From Lentzea albida (lineage in GTDB: Bacteria > Actinomycetota > Actinomycetes > Mycobacteriales > Pseudonocardiaceae), in NCBI RefSeq assembly GCF_900111005.1, contig NZ_FOFV01000002.1, positions 62,001 through 126,000 of the forward strand: 64,000 nucleotides of DNA, in the 5' to 3' direction. Positions within the stretch are counted from its first letter, which is position 1, and every line of letters starts with the position of its first letter. A program made the position numbers and the translations under genes. Shown here in pieces: positions 48,904 to 58,800 of the stretch. The notes under the pieces were generated by a model that saw only the letters and a program-made list of their open reading frames with translations, did not search any database and was not told the DNA's origin.

Positions 48904-51144
48904 ATGGATCGCGACGACGTGCCCTACCTCGACGCCACGCTGCCCACCGCAGAGCGGGTCGCCGACCTCCTCGGCCGCATGACGCTGGCCGAGAAGGTCG
49001 GCCAGATGATGCAGCTGGACTCGAGGGAGGACCTGGACGACCACGTGCTGCGCAAGCACGTCGGCTCGATCCTGCACACCTCGCCCGAACGAGTGCTGCG
49101 CGCGCAAGACCTCACCACGCGGACACGGCTGCGCGTGCCGCTGCTGATCGCCGAGGACTGCATCCACGGCCACTCGTTCTACGAGGGCGCCACGATCTTC
49201 CCGACGCAGCTCGGCATGGCGGCGTCCTGGGACCCGCGGCTCGTCGAGCAGGTCGCCCGCGTGACCGCCGTCGAGGCCGCCGCGACCGGCGTGCACTGGA
49301 CGTTCTCGCCGGTCCTGTGCATCTCGCGCGACCTGCGTTGGGGCCGCGTGGACGAGACGTTCGGCGAGGACCCGGTGCTGATCGGTGAGCTCGCGGCCGC
49401 CATGGTCCGCGGTTACCAGGGCGATGGCCTGACCGACGAGACGGCGATCCTCGCGACCGCGAAGCACTTCGCCGGCTACTCGGAGACCCAGGGCGGCCGT
49501 GACGCGAGCGAGGCGGACCTGTCGCGCCGCAAGCTGCGCTCGTGGTTCCTGCCGCCGTTCGAGCGGGTCGCCCGCGAGGGCTGCGCGACGTTCATGCTCG
49601 GCTACCAGTCGACCGACGGCGTGCCGATCACGGTCAACTCGTGGCTGCTCGACGAGGTGCTGCGCGGCGAGTGGGGCTACAAGGGCACGCTCATCACCGA
49701 CTGGGACAACGTCGGCCGCATGGTCTGGGAGCAGAAGCTGCAGCCCGACTACATGCACGCCGCCGCGGCCGCGGTGAAGGCCGGCAACGACATGATCATG
49801 ACGACCCCGCAGTTCTTCGACGGCGCGCTGCAGGCCGTCGAGGAGGGTCTGCTGGCCGAGTCGGACCTCGACCGCGCGGTCACCCGCATCCTCACGCTGA
49901 AGTTCGACCTCGGGCTCTTCGAGAACCCGCGCAGGCCCGACGCCGAACGCCAGCGCACGATGATCAACCACGACGACCACGTGGCGCTGAACCTGCAGGT
50001 CGCGCGCCGGTCGCTGGTGCTGCTGCGCAACGACGGCGTGCTGCCGTTCGCCCAGGGCAAGGGCAAGATCGCGGTCGTCGGCCCGCTCGCGGACGACGCG
50101 CAGACGCAGCTCGGCGACTGGGCGGGCTCGTCCGGCCAGGCCGACTGGCTGCCCAACGGCCACCCGCGCGAGATGATCACGACCGTCCTGGACGGCCTGC
50201 GCGAGCTGTCGGCGGGTGAGGTCACCTACGCCCGCGGCGCCGACATCCTCACGCTGGAGCCGGACCCCGAGGGCGACACGTTCCCCGACGGCCAGCCGCG
50301 CCCGCCGGTGGTCAAGCCGTGCGCGCCGGACGCGGACCTGATCGCCGAGGCCGTCGCGGCAGCGCGGGACGCCGACTACGTCGTCGCCGTCGTCGGTGAC
50401 CAGATCGAACTGGTCGGCGAGGGCCGGTCCACCGCCACGCTCGACCTCATCGGCGGCCAGATCGCCCTGCTGGACGCGCTGGCCGAGACCGGCAAGCCGC
50501 TGATCGTGGTGCTGCTCGCGTCCAAGCCGCTGGTGCTGCCCGCCTCCGCCCGCAACGCCGCCGCGCTGCTGTGGGTGGCGAACCCCGGCATGCAGGGCGG
50601 CCGCGCGATCGCCGAGGTGCTGCACGGGCTCGTCGAGCCGAGCGGACGCCTGCCGATCTCGTTCGCCGCGCACGCCGGCCAGCAGCCGACGTACTACAAC
50701 CAGATCCGCGGCCAGCACGGCACGCGCTACGCCGACCTGACGCAGGAGCCGGCGTTCGCGTTCGGCGAGGGTCTGTCGTACACGACGGTCGAGTACGGCG
50801 ACCTGCACGTGGAGACGGCGGTGCTGCGCCCGGACGAGACCGTCAAGGCGTCGATCACCCTGTCCAACACCGGCTCGCGGCCCTCCCGCGAGACCGTGCA
50901 GGTCTACGTCAGCGACGCCGTCACGTCGGTGAGCTGGGCGGACAAGGAGCTCAAGGCGTTCCGGCAGGTCGACGTGGAGCCCGGCGAGACCGTCAAGGTC
51001 GACCTGGAACTGCCGGTGTCGGACTGCACGATCGTCGACGCGGCCGGGGTGCGCGTGGTGGAGCCCGGCGAGTTCGTGCTCCTGGTGGGCCCGAACTCGA
51101 AGGACCTGCGCCGCGCCGAGTTCACCGTGAAGCCGCTGCCTTGA
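48904..51144 (+). CDS. Cytoplasmic GH3 beta-glucosidase (or beta-xylosidase)
   Basis: A 746-residue GH3 enzyme without a signal peptide. The N-terminal TIM-barrel contains 'KHFAGYSETQGGRDASEADLS' and the nucleophile Asp in 'LITDWDNVGRM'. The alpha/beta sandwich follows ('VALNLQVARRSLVLLRNDGVLPF'), then a FnIII-like C-terminal domain ('LTLSNTGSRPSRETVQVYV'-type). It hydrolyses imported cello- or xylo-oligosaccharides. A near-perfect CebR box 38 bp upstream of the start indicates cellobiose-responsive control, favouring beta-glucosidase. Its tail overlaps the convergent galactokinase-like gene by 23 bp. Confidence 0.9.
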   Translation: MDRDDVPYLDATLPTAERVADLLGRMTLAEKVGQMMQLDSREDLDDHVLRKHVGSILHTSPERVLRAQDLTTRTRLRVPLLIAEDCIHGHSFYEGATIFPTQLGMAASWDPRLVEQVARVTAVEAAATGVHWTFSPVLCISRDLRWGRVDETFGEDPVLIGELAAAMVRGYQGDGLTDETAILATAKHFAGYSETQGGRDASEADLSRRKLRSWFLPPFERVAREGCATFMLGYQSTDGVPITVNSWLLDEVLRGEWGYKGTLITDWDNVGRMVWEQKLQPDYMHAAAAAVKAGNDMIMTTPQFFDGALQAVEEGLLAESDLDRAVTRILTLKFDLGLFENPRRPDAERQRTMINHDDHVALNLQVARRSLVLLRNDGVLPFAQGKGKIAVVGPLADDAQTQLGDWAGSSGQADWLPNGHPREMITTVLDGLRELSAGEVTYARGADILTLEPDPEGDTFPDGQPRPPVVKPCAPDADLIAEAVAAARDADYVVAVVGDQIELVGEGRSTATLDLIGGQIALLDALAETGKPLIVVLLASKPLVLPASARNAAALLWVANPGMQGGRAIAEVLHGLVEPSGRLPISFAAHAGQQPTYYNQIRGQHGTRYADLTQEPAFAFGEGLSYTTVEYGDLHVETAVLRPDETVKASITLSNTGSRPSRETVQVYVSDAVTSVSWADKELKAFRQVDVEPGETVKVDLELPVSDCTIVDAAGVRVVEPGEFVLLVGPNSKDLRRAEFTVKPLP

Positions 51145-51883
51145 AGGGACCGGGCACGATCGTGAGGTAGCGGGGAGGGACCTCCACCGCCTTCGTGATC
51201 GCCTTCTTGACCGCCGGGACGAGGTCCGCGTCGACCAGTGCGACAGCGGGCCTGCCCGGCGGGTCGATCAGCAGGCTGGCGCCCCGCGCGCCGGCTTTCA
51301 GGGCGGCTTCGACCACCGCGTCCTGCTCGGGATCCGGGTTCTGGGCGCGGTGGTAGGCCGTCAGTTCCGCCCCGAGGTCGTTCGTGCCCGGGGTGTGCGG
51401 CCGGTGCTCCTGCGGTTCCTCGCGCCTGATCCTCGTGTCGACCACCAGCAACCGCTGACCGGGCAGGTCGAGTGGGTCGGGGTCCGTCCGGCCGATCTCG
51501 CCGAGCGCGAGTCCGACGGCCGCGTCGAGGGCCTCGCGCGCGGACAGCCCGCTGCCGTGCGGCAGGTCCACGCTGCACATCAGCGTGGCACCACCCCTCG
51601 CCCGCACGCCTCGTGCCCAGGCCGGAACGTCGTCCGACGGCAGCACGGCGCGTTCGGCGGGGCGGTTCACCGACACGAGTTCGAGGACGCCGTCGTCGCG
51701 CAGTTCTCCCGCCACGATCGCACCCCACTTGGCGTGCACCTTGACGGCACCGCCCAGCAGGTTCAGCACGCCCGGCACGTACCAGACGCCTTCGGCCGGC
51801 CGGCCGAACGTGCGCCGGAACGCGTGGGGCACCAGCCTGAGCTCGGGCGCGAGCTCGGGCCGGTCCGCGATGTCGACCGTCAT
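51122..51883 (-). CDS. Degenerate galactokinase-like (GHMP) protein
   Basis: A 253-residue protein clearly related to galactokinase but shortened (family about 390). The N-terminus 'FRRTFGRPAEGVWYVPGVLNLLG' matches galactokinase, yet the GEHTDY substrate signature is replaced by 'GGAVKVHAKWGA'. The phosphate-binding loop is eroded to 'HGSGLSAREALDAA', and the third motif has collapsed to 'KAGARGASLLID'. About 130 central residues are missing. It is probably not an active kinase. It overlaps the methyltransferase stop by 4 bp (ATGA), so it belongs to the biosynthetic operon, where a sensing or scaffold role is conceivable. Confidence 0.75.
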   Translation of the reverse strand: MTVDIADRPELAPELRLVPHAFRRTFGRPAEGVWYVPGVLNLLGGAVKVHAKWGAIVAGELRDDGVLELVSVNRPAERAVLPSDDVPAWARGVRARGGATLMCSVDLPHGSGLSAREALDAAVGLALGEIGRTDPDPLDLPGQRLLVVDTRIRREEPQEHRPHTPGTNDLGAELTAYHRAQNPDPEQDAVVEAALKAGARGASLLIDPPGRPAVALVDADLVPAVKKAITKAVEVPPRYLTIVPGPFKAAASR

Positions 51884-53628
51884 GCCTGCTCCGCCGGAAC
51901 CTTCTGGGCCAGCAGCCGGTAGGCGTTGCCGTTGCCGGTGCGGGCGGCCGCGATCCTGTTCACCGTCTGGTCGAGCGCCAGCGCGACGAAGAACGCCGGG
52001 ATGCCCAGCGACCACACCAGGAAGCTCTTCGTCCTGCGCAGCCTGACCTCCTCCGGACGCCACGGCGCGGGCGTCCGGGGTGCCTTGTCGCCGAGCCACA
52101 GCAGCAGGGCGAGCGTGAAGTCGTTGCAGAGGTGGGCTTCCTTGCGCTCGGTGGCCACCGTGGTCAGCCCGCGTTCGGCGAGCGCCTGCTCCAGGTTGCC
52201 GATCGGCATCATGTGCTGGTGCTGCGGCTGGAACCACGGCATCCAGTACCGGCCGAACATCCGGCCGAGCCGCCACTCCGGATCGGGCAGCTCGATCAGC
52301 AGGTACCCGCCCTGCGGCAGCACGTCCGCCGCGATGTCGAGCTCCTCCCACGGGTCGCGCACGTGCTCCAGGTAGTGGTGCATGCTGATCACGTCGTACT
52401 GGCCCTTGAGCTCGCCCGCGAAGTCCTTGAAGCTGCCCCGGTAGGCGTTCTGGATCCGCCCGAGCCGTGCCGCGTCCTCGATCGCCGCGCCCTGGTCGAG
52501 CCCGTCGAACGTCGTCTGCGGCAGGACCTCCTTGGCGCCCAGGCAGAAGTGGGCGTGCCCGGAGCCGACGTCCAGCCAGCGCTCGGGCCTGGTGAACGGC
52601 TCGACCATGCGCGCCCGGCCGTAGTAGGGGTCGGTCTTGCCGGAGAACACCGCCTCCGCCGACGTCTCGCCGAGGCCGTCGTAGAAGTCGCGGTAGTAGA
52701 AGCCCAGGCCTTCCTCGGTCAGGCGCGGGTTCTGCCAGACGTGTCCACATCGGACGCAGCGGTCCATCGTGAACGTGCCGGGCTTGCGCTGCACCAGGTC
52801 CGTCGCGGTGACCCAGCGGCGCAGTTCCGCACCCCCGCACGACGGGCAGTTGTCGCGCGGTGCCTCGTGGAAGTTCTTGTCGCGGTTCTGCTCGTACCAG
52901 GGCCCGGCCTGCTTCAGGTGCTCTGCCTGCCGCTTCTCGGCCGTGGACTTCTTGCCCCCGGACGTCTTGAACCACAGGTAGGGCGTCCGCAGCACGCGCG
53001 GCACCCAGAGGTCACGCGGTTTCAGCGGCGTTCCGGCGAACACCAGGACCGGGTGCGCCCAGTAGGCGGCGAGCGCGACGAGACCCCACCGCCAGTCCGT
53101 GACCAGGGCACCGACGACGGCCGCGTACCCGATGACCGAGCCCGCGATCCACAGCGACGGCCGCTTTCCCAGCTGCCGCAACGTCGCCGCGCGGTACCCG
53201 ATGTCGTACGGCCCGGCCTTCAGCCCCGGCGCGACCGCGATGTCGACCTTCGCGTGCACGTGGTCCTTGACCCGCCGCACGTACGCGACGAACTCGGTCG
53301 GGTCGTCGGGGTCGACGTCCTCGCGGTACTGCTCGCGCACCAGCACGGCCTGTGAGGCGCTGATCCCGCGCGCCCACTGGTCGTCGCGGTACCTGCCCGG
53401 GTCGACCGCGCCGAGCAGGTCGAGCGCGGCCACCGTCGGCAGGTCGCGCGGCACCAGGTCGACCAGGTCCGCGTCGGTCTCCCACGAGCCTTCCGGGTGG
53501 ACCCCGGTGGCGGTGAGGAGCGAGTGCTCACCCACTCCCGAAGGGAGCACTCGCAGCTTGGACGCGCGGGACCGCAGGCGCAGGACGTCGAGGACGACGA
53601 CGAGCACCACCAGCACGGTGAGGATCAC
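51880..53628 (-). CDS. Membrane-anchored zinc-ribbon SAM-dependent methyltransferase
   Basis: A 582-residue fusion. The N-terminus is a membrane helix (about 1-15), then an unknown soluble region, then two helices (about 165-205). A zinc ribbon with 'CPSCGG' and 'CVRCGH' follows (about 285-320) and leads into a class I methyltransferase ('WLDVGSGHAHFCLGAKEV', 'YDVISMHHYLEHVRDPWEELDIAADVLPQGGYLLIELPDP'). A C-terminal helix (about 545-562) closes it. This order resembles sugar- or lipid-modifying methyltransferases with CxxC pairs, but the long membrane-linked N-terminal part is unusual. GTG 53628 overlaps the glycosyltransferase stop. Confidence 0.78.
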   Translation of the reverse strand: MILTVLVVLVVVLDVLRLRSRASKLRVLPSGVGEHSLLTATGVHPEGSWETDADLVDLVPRDLPTVAALDLLGAVDPGRYRDDQWARGISASQAVLVREQYREDVDPDDPTEFVAYVRRVKDHVHAKVDIAVAPGLKAGPYDIGYRAATLRQLGKRPSLWIAGSVIGYAAVVGALVTDWRWGLVALAAYWAHPVLVFAGTPLKPRDLWVPRVLRTPYLWFKTSGGKKSTAEKRQAEHLKQAGPWYEQNRDKNFHEAPRDNCPSCGGAELRRWVTATDLVQRKPGTFTMDRCVRCGHVWQNPRLTEEGLGFYYRDFYDGLGETSAEAVFSGKTDPYYGRARMVEPFTRPERWLDVGSGHAHFCLGAKEVLPQTTFDGLDQGAAIEDAARLGRIQNAYRGSFKDFAGELKGQYDVISMHHYLEHVRDPWEELDIAADVLPQGGYLLIELPDPEWRLGRMFGRYWMPWFQPQHQHMMPIGNLEQALAERGLTTVATERKEAHLCNDFTLALLLWLGDKAPRTPAPWRPEEVRLRRTKSFLVWSLGIPAFFVALALDQTVNRIAAARTGNGNAYRLLAQKVPAEQA

Positions 53629-54803
53629 CCTGCCACCACCTTTTCCAGTCGGTCGGCCGCGGCGGCTGCGCCACCCGCCTCGGAGAACGATGCGCGCACC
53701 CGTTCCGCGGCGGCCGCGTACTCCGGCTCGTCCAGCACGGATTCCAGTGCGCTGCGGATGTCTGCCGCTCTTGCGCGCGAGTACGTCAGCCGCACACCCG
53801 CGCCCGCCTCGACGACCTGGGCGGCGACGGTCGGCTGGTCGTCCCGGATCGGTGCCACGACGAGCGGCAGGCCGTGGGCGAGGGCCTCGCAGACCGTGTT
53901 GTGGCCGCCGTGCGTGACGACCGCGTCCAGGTGCGGCATGAGGGCGAGTTGGGGCACGGACGGGAGGATCAGGACGTTGGGAGGTGCGGGGCGCGGCTCA
54001 CCGACCACGACGGCGCGGACGGGCAGGTCGGCCACGGCTTCGAGGGCCTGCGTGAGGAAGCGCTCCCCGGCGGGGCCGTTGAGGGTGCCGAGGGAGACCA
54101 GGACGCTCCGCTCCGCCGCCCCACCGCCCATTCGCCCCGCTACAGCGCTGTCCCGCCCCGCCCCGCGCACCAGCCACTCCCACGGGAACCCACTCCGCTC
54201 CACCCGGTGCTCCAGCGCCGGCCCGACGAACGCCACCTCGTCGCCGAACTCCCCCGCCACCAACGCCTTCGAGCTGTAGACCAGCACCAGCCGCTCCGAG
54301 AACCTGATGTCCCCACCGGCGAAGTCGTGCAGCAGGTCCCGCACCCAGGCATCGACCTTCGGCATCGTCCTCAGTGGATTCACCAGCTCCGCCGACGTCG
54401 ACGCCGACGTCACCCACGGCAGCCCGGCCTCCCGCGCCACCACCGGTCCCGCGAGCGCCTGCTGGTCCGCGACGACCACGTCCGGCTGGAAGGCGCGCAC
54501 CGCGTCCGCCACCCCGGGCACCATCGCGTGCCCCAGCGGGATCAGGAACTCCTCCCAGAAGAACTTCAGCACCGCCATCCCGCGCAGCGCGAGCCATCGC
54601 TCCCGCTTCGCGCGGATCTCGGCTTCCAGGTCGTCGTCGATCGCCGGGAGGATCCTCGCGTTGTCCGGCAGCAACGGCGCCAGGGTCGCGGGGTGCCCGA
54701 CCCACGCCACGTCGTGCCCGCGCGCCAGCAGCTCGCCGCCCACCGAGGCGGTCGGGTTGACGTGGCCGGTCAACGGCGGCACCACGAACAGGAACCGGCT
54801 CAT
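53625..54803 (-). CDS. GT1-family glycosyltransferase (MGT/macrolide type)
   Basis: A 392-residue GT-B enzyme. The N-terminal half has 'FLFVVPPLTGHVNPTASVGGELLARGHDVAWVGHP', the C-terminal half 'VLVSLGTLNGPAG' and the donor motif 'VVTHGGHNTVCEALAHGLPLVVAPIRDDQPTVAAQVVEAGAG'. It transfers a sugar from a nucleotide donor to a lipophilic acceptor. Start ATG 54803 overlaps the hydrolase stop (ATGA), and its stop overlaps the methyltransferase start. It is the likely tailoring step that glycosylates the polyketide/lipid product. Confidence 0.88.
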   Translation of the reverse strand: MSRFLFVVPPLTGHVNPTASVGGELLARGHDVAWVGHPATLAPLLPDNARILPAIDDDLEAEIRAKRERWLALRGMAVLKFFWEEFLIPLGHAMVPGVADAVRAFQPDVVVADQQALAGPVVAREAGLPWVTSASTSAELVNPLRTMPKVDAWVRDLLHDFAGGDIRFSERLVLVYSSKALVAGEFGDEVAFVGPALEHRVERSGFPWEWLVRGAGRDSAVAGRMGGGAAERSVLVSLGTLNGPAGERFLTQALEAVADLPVRAVVVGEPRPAPPNVLILPSVPQLALMPHLDAVVTHGGHNTVCEALAHGLPLVVAPIRDDQPTVAAQVVEAGAGVRLTYSRARAADIRSALESVLDEPEYAAAAERVRASFSEAGGAAAAADRLEKVVAG

Positions 54804-55582
54804 GACGGCAGCCAGTCGAAGAGCACGTCCAGCAGTTCGGCCGTGGCCTCGCGCAGGACCGTGTGCCCCAGCCCGGAAACCACGTGCAGGCGGCACGACG
54901 GGATGCGTTCGCGCAGCTCGGCGGCGGCGCCGATCAGTTCGGACTCGGCGCCGTAGACCCCGAGCACCGGGCACCGCACCTCGCTCAGGTCGAGCTTCGC
55001 GCCGGAGCCGAGGTCGTCGATCAACGTCGTGCCGTTCAGCAACGCGTTGGCGTTCACCGCGAGCTTCGCGATCTTGCGCTGCCCCAGCGCCATCAGCTGG
55101 TCCTGCGTGCGGTCGAACTCCAGCCCCAGCGCCGCGACCGTCAGCGTGTTGGTGATGTCCTCGAACCACGCGTCGCCGACCACACCGCCGACCGCCGACT
55201 CGACCAGCACGACACCGCCGACGCGGTCGGGTGCCTGGACGGCCGCGTGCATCGCGACGACCCCGCCGTAGCTGTTGCCCAGCAGGTAGACCGGCTCGGT
55301 CACGCCGATCTCGTCCAGCACGGCCACGAGGTCGAGGGCGCTCTCCTCCGGCGTGTAGCCGGAGGGCGGCCGTTCGGACAGGCCGTGGCCGCGCAGGTCG
55401 AAGAGCACCGTGCCGAACCCGGCCTGGGCCAGCGGCGCGGCGAGCGTGTAGTAGAAGCTCGACAGGTTGTCCATCACCAGGCCGTGCACGAACACCACGG
55501 TCGGCACTCGGTTGTTGATGTCAGCTGTCGGCCCGAGCCGCTGCACGTGGAAGCGCAGCCCTCGGGCGTGGACCTCAGACAC
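54800..55582 (-). CDS. Alpha/beta hydrolase, possible release thioesterase
   Basis: A 260-residue alpha/beta hydrolase. 'VVFVHGLVMDNLSSFYYTLA' holds the oxyanion region, 'LLGNSYGGVVAMHAA' the nucleophile Ser, Asp/Glu in 'VLGVYGAESELIG' and His in 'VSGLGHTVLRE'. As neither synthase in view has a thioesterase domain, this may release or acyl-transfer the chain from the ACP. GTG 55582 overlaps the ACP stop by 8 bp. An esterase or hydrolase of other specificity cannot be excluded. Confidence 0.82.
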   Translation of the reverse strand: MSEVHARGLRFHVQRLGPTADINNRVPTVVFVHGLVMDNLSSFYYTLAAPLAQAGFGTVLFDLRGHGLSERPPSGYTPEESALDLVAVLDEIGVTEPVYLLGNSYGGVVAMHAAVQAPDRVGGVVLVESAVGGVVGDAWFEDITNTLTVAALGLEFDRTQDQLMALGQRKIAKLAVNANALLNGTTLIDDLGSGAKLDLSEVRCPVLGVYGAESELIGAAAELRERIPSCRLHVVSGLGHTVLREATAELLDVLFDWLPS

Positions 55583-55835
55583 GGGCCGTGATGTGGTCGA
55601 CGAGCCGGCCGACGGACATCGCCATGATCTCGTCGATGTCCATGTCCGCCAGGAAGGCCACGAGGTCGACGCCGTAGTGGGCGTTGAGCTTGTCGGCCAG
55701 CGCGACGAACTCGATCGACTCCAGGCCCAGGTCGTCGCTGAACGTGGTGTCGCGGGTGATCTCCACGCCCAGCAGGAAGTCGGGCCCGACCACCTCGGTG
55801 ATCAGCTTGCCGACCTGCTGCAGCACCTCGTCCAT
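55575..55835 (-). CDS. Discrete acyl carrier protein
   Basis: An 86-residue carrier protein with the phosphopantetheine Ser in 'DDLGLESIEFVALADKL'. Helix 1 and helix 3 are typical. It starts at ATG 55835, sharing one base with the synthase stop. It complements the two in-line ACPs of the first synthase, perhaps carrying a starter or the mature chain to the hydrolase or glycosyltransferase step. Confidence 0.9.
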   Translation of the reverse strand: MDEVLQQVGKLITEVVGPDFLLGVEITRDTTFSDDLGLESIEFVALADKLNAHYGVDLVAFLADMDIDEIMAMSVGRLVDHITARV

Positions 55836-58800
55836 CAGATCTCCGTTCGCACGCGGGCCGCGGCTCGCCCTTGTTCGCTGGTCACTTCGGTGCGCGGGAC
55901 GGCGAAGGCCCCGCGCACCCGTCCGTCGGCGGACACGGTCAGTTCGGCCGGGTAGACCGGCCCGGCGCCGCGTCCCCACAGCCACGACCGGACGGCGTCC
56001 TTGGTCGCGATCACGCGCAGCAGCCAGTCGCGCTGGGCGGGCACGGCCAGGCCGCCGTAGTGCAGGCGCTCGGCCGAGTTCAGGTAGCGGCGCATGATCA
56101 GGTCACGGGTGGCGCTGTCGGACCAGTTCTCGGTGACCCGCAGCCACTCACCGTCCACGACGGACAGCATCTCGGTGCCGGGCCTGAGCTTCACCTGCCA
56201 GATCCGGTCGTCGGTGGTGAAGCGGCGGGTGGTCCAGCCGGTGATCCGGCACCACAGCGCGCCGTCCACGGTCAGCTCGGCGTCCGCGACCATGGTCTGG
56301 CCGGTGACCTCGCGGATCCACGCGGTGCAGTGGACGTCGCCGGTCGGCACCGGCCCGTGGAACGTCACCTGCTCGATCCCGGTCGGCAGCACGGTCTGGT
56401 CCTCCGTGCGGCAGACCTGCATCCAGTGCCCGATCAGCTGTCCCGCGCTGTCGAGCAGCGCTCCGGGCGCGGGCAACGGCGTCAGCACGCCCGCGATTCC
56501 GTTGTCCGCCAGGCAGTCGATCTTCGTGACACCCGCGAACGCCGGTCCGTGGAACATCCAGTTGTCGCTGTACAGCTCGGCGGCGCTCACGGGTGCCTCG
56601 CGGACGCCTTCCAGCTCCTCGCCGACGCGCCGCGGTGCCTGCGGGGACATCAGCACGACGCCCTCGGCGTAGTCGCCGACCCGGACGGCCACGCGGTCCG
56701 CTGCTTCGGCACGGGCGGAGATCTTCACAGTCGTCGCGGGCAGCGCCGTGAGCCAGCGCTTGGCCCTGACCTGGGCGAACCCGTGCACGGTGCCGCCGGT
56801 GAGCCGGCGCGCGGCGTCCGCGAACACCTCCAGCAGACCGGTCGCGGGCACGATCGGGAACCCGTCCTCGCGGTCAGGCCAGCCGGGCGCCTGCGGGAAC
56901 ACCGAGTGGTCGACCAGTTCCGGCATGGTCCGCAACGAGAACTCGCGGGTGAACCCCACCTCGTTCGGCCGGAGCGCGCTCACGACCTCACGCGCGACGG
57001 CGTTGGTGTGCGCCAGGAGTTTGTTGACCGCGGCGGACATCGGGCTGTCGTCCGCCACCGGCACGGGTTCGGTGCCGAGCGGCTCCACCTCGATCCGGGG
57101 CGTGCCGAGCCGGAGCTTGACCCCGTGGGCGGTGCCGCGCTTGAGCCCGAACGCCCACAGCGCTTCCGGCGCTATGTCGGCGTTGACGGCGATGTGGGGC
57201 TTGCCGGACAGCGTGTCACCGATGAAACCCGGCAGGCTGCCCTGTCCGATCTGGACGAACGCGCGGAAGCCCGCGCCGTGCAGGCGTTCGAGCAGCGGCC
57301 GGAACCGGACGGGCTCGACCAGGTGGCGCAGGACCAGGTCGCGGACGTCGTCGGCGGCCATGGGTTCGAGGGAGTTGGCCGACCAGACGGGGATGTCCGA
57401 CGTGCGGACCGGCAGCGCGTCCAGCACCTCCCTGGCCCGCCCCAGGTGGGGAGCGAGCGCCGGGGTGTGGAAGCCCGTGCGGAACGGCATCAGCTGCGCC
57501 ATCACGCCGTCGGCCTTCAGGGTGCCCAGCACCTCTTCGAGGCGGTCGACCGGACCGCAGATCACCGACTGGTGCGGGCAGTTGTCGTGGCTGATCGTCA
57601 CGCCCTCGACCAGGTACCGCTCGGCGGTGCCGGCCGAGCACCCCAGTGCGGCGTAGGCGATGTCGACCACCGCGACCGCGCCGGGACCGAGCGCTCCGAC
57701 GAACTCGTCGATCGTCGGGTAGATGCCGCCGACGACCATCGCGGTCCACTCGCCCATGCTGTGCCCCGCCAGCGCTCCCGGCGTGATGCCGAGCGCCATC
57801 AGTTCGCGGGCCTGCGCCCGGCCGTCCTGCAGCAGTCCGACGGCGTGGTCGACGACCTCACCGCTGAACTCGCGCTCGAAGCCGGGGAACACGAACGCGA
57901 CCTGGTCGGTGTCGGTCAGCAACGGCTGCGGGCTGAACCAGATGTCGTGGCGGCCGGGCCAGGCCTTGCTCTGCGCCAGCACGCGTTCGGCGAGCTTGAG
58001 CTTGCGGTCGTCCGGGTCGCCGATGGCCAGCCGGAACGCCCTGTCCGCGGTGGACGTCCGGCGGTCCTTCAGCGCCGTGGCCAGTTCCTCGGCGGTGTCG
58101 GCGGCGAACGTCATCACCGGCTTGCGCGGCCGGGCGATGGTGTGGCCGTCGAGCACAGCGTGGGCGTTGATCCCGCCGAACCCGAACGCGTTGACGACCG
58201 CGCGATGCCGTCCGGTCCACTCGCGAGCACTCGTCACGGGCGTGAACCTGGTGCCGGTCAAGCTGCCGTGCGGGTTCTCGACGTGCAGGGTCGGCGGAAG
58301 CGTGTTGTGGTGCAGGGCGAGCGCGGCCTTGATCAGCCCGGCCATGCCGGCGGCGGGCATCGCGTGGCCGATCATCGACTTGACCGTGCCGATGCCGATC
58401 TCGTCGCCGTCCGCGCCGAACGCGTTGATCATCGTCTGGAGTTCGGCGGCGTCACCGGCGGGGGTGGCGGTGCCGTGCGCCTCGATCAGCCCCGGCGCCT
58501 GCGTCCGTGGATCGAGACCGGCGTTGGCCCAGGCCCGGTGCACGGCGAGGAGCTGGCCCTCGGGGTTCGGCGTCATCATGCTGGTGGCGCGGCCGTCGCT
58601 CGCGGTGCCGACACCGCGGATCACCGCGTAGACGCGTTCGTCCCGGACGTCCTCCACCCGCTTCAGCACGACCATGCCGACGCCCTCGGACAGCAGGGTG
58701 CCGTCGGCCTCCGCGTCGAACGGCCGGATCCGCTGCTGCGCGCTCAACGCCCTGAGCTGCGTGAACACGCTCCACAACGTCGGGTGGTGGCAGACGTGGA

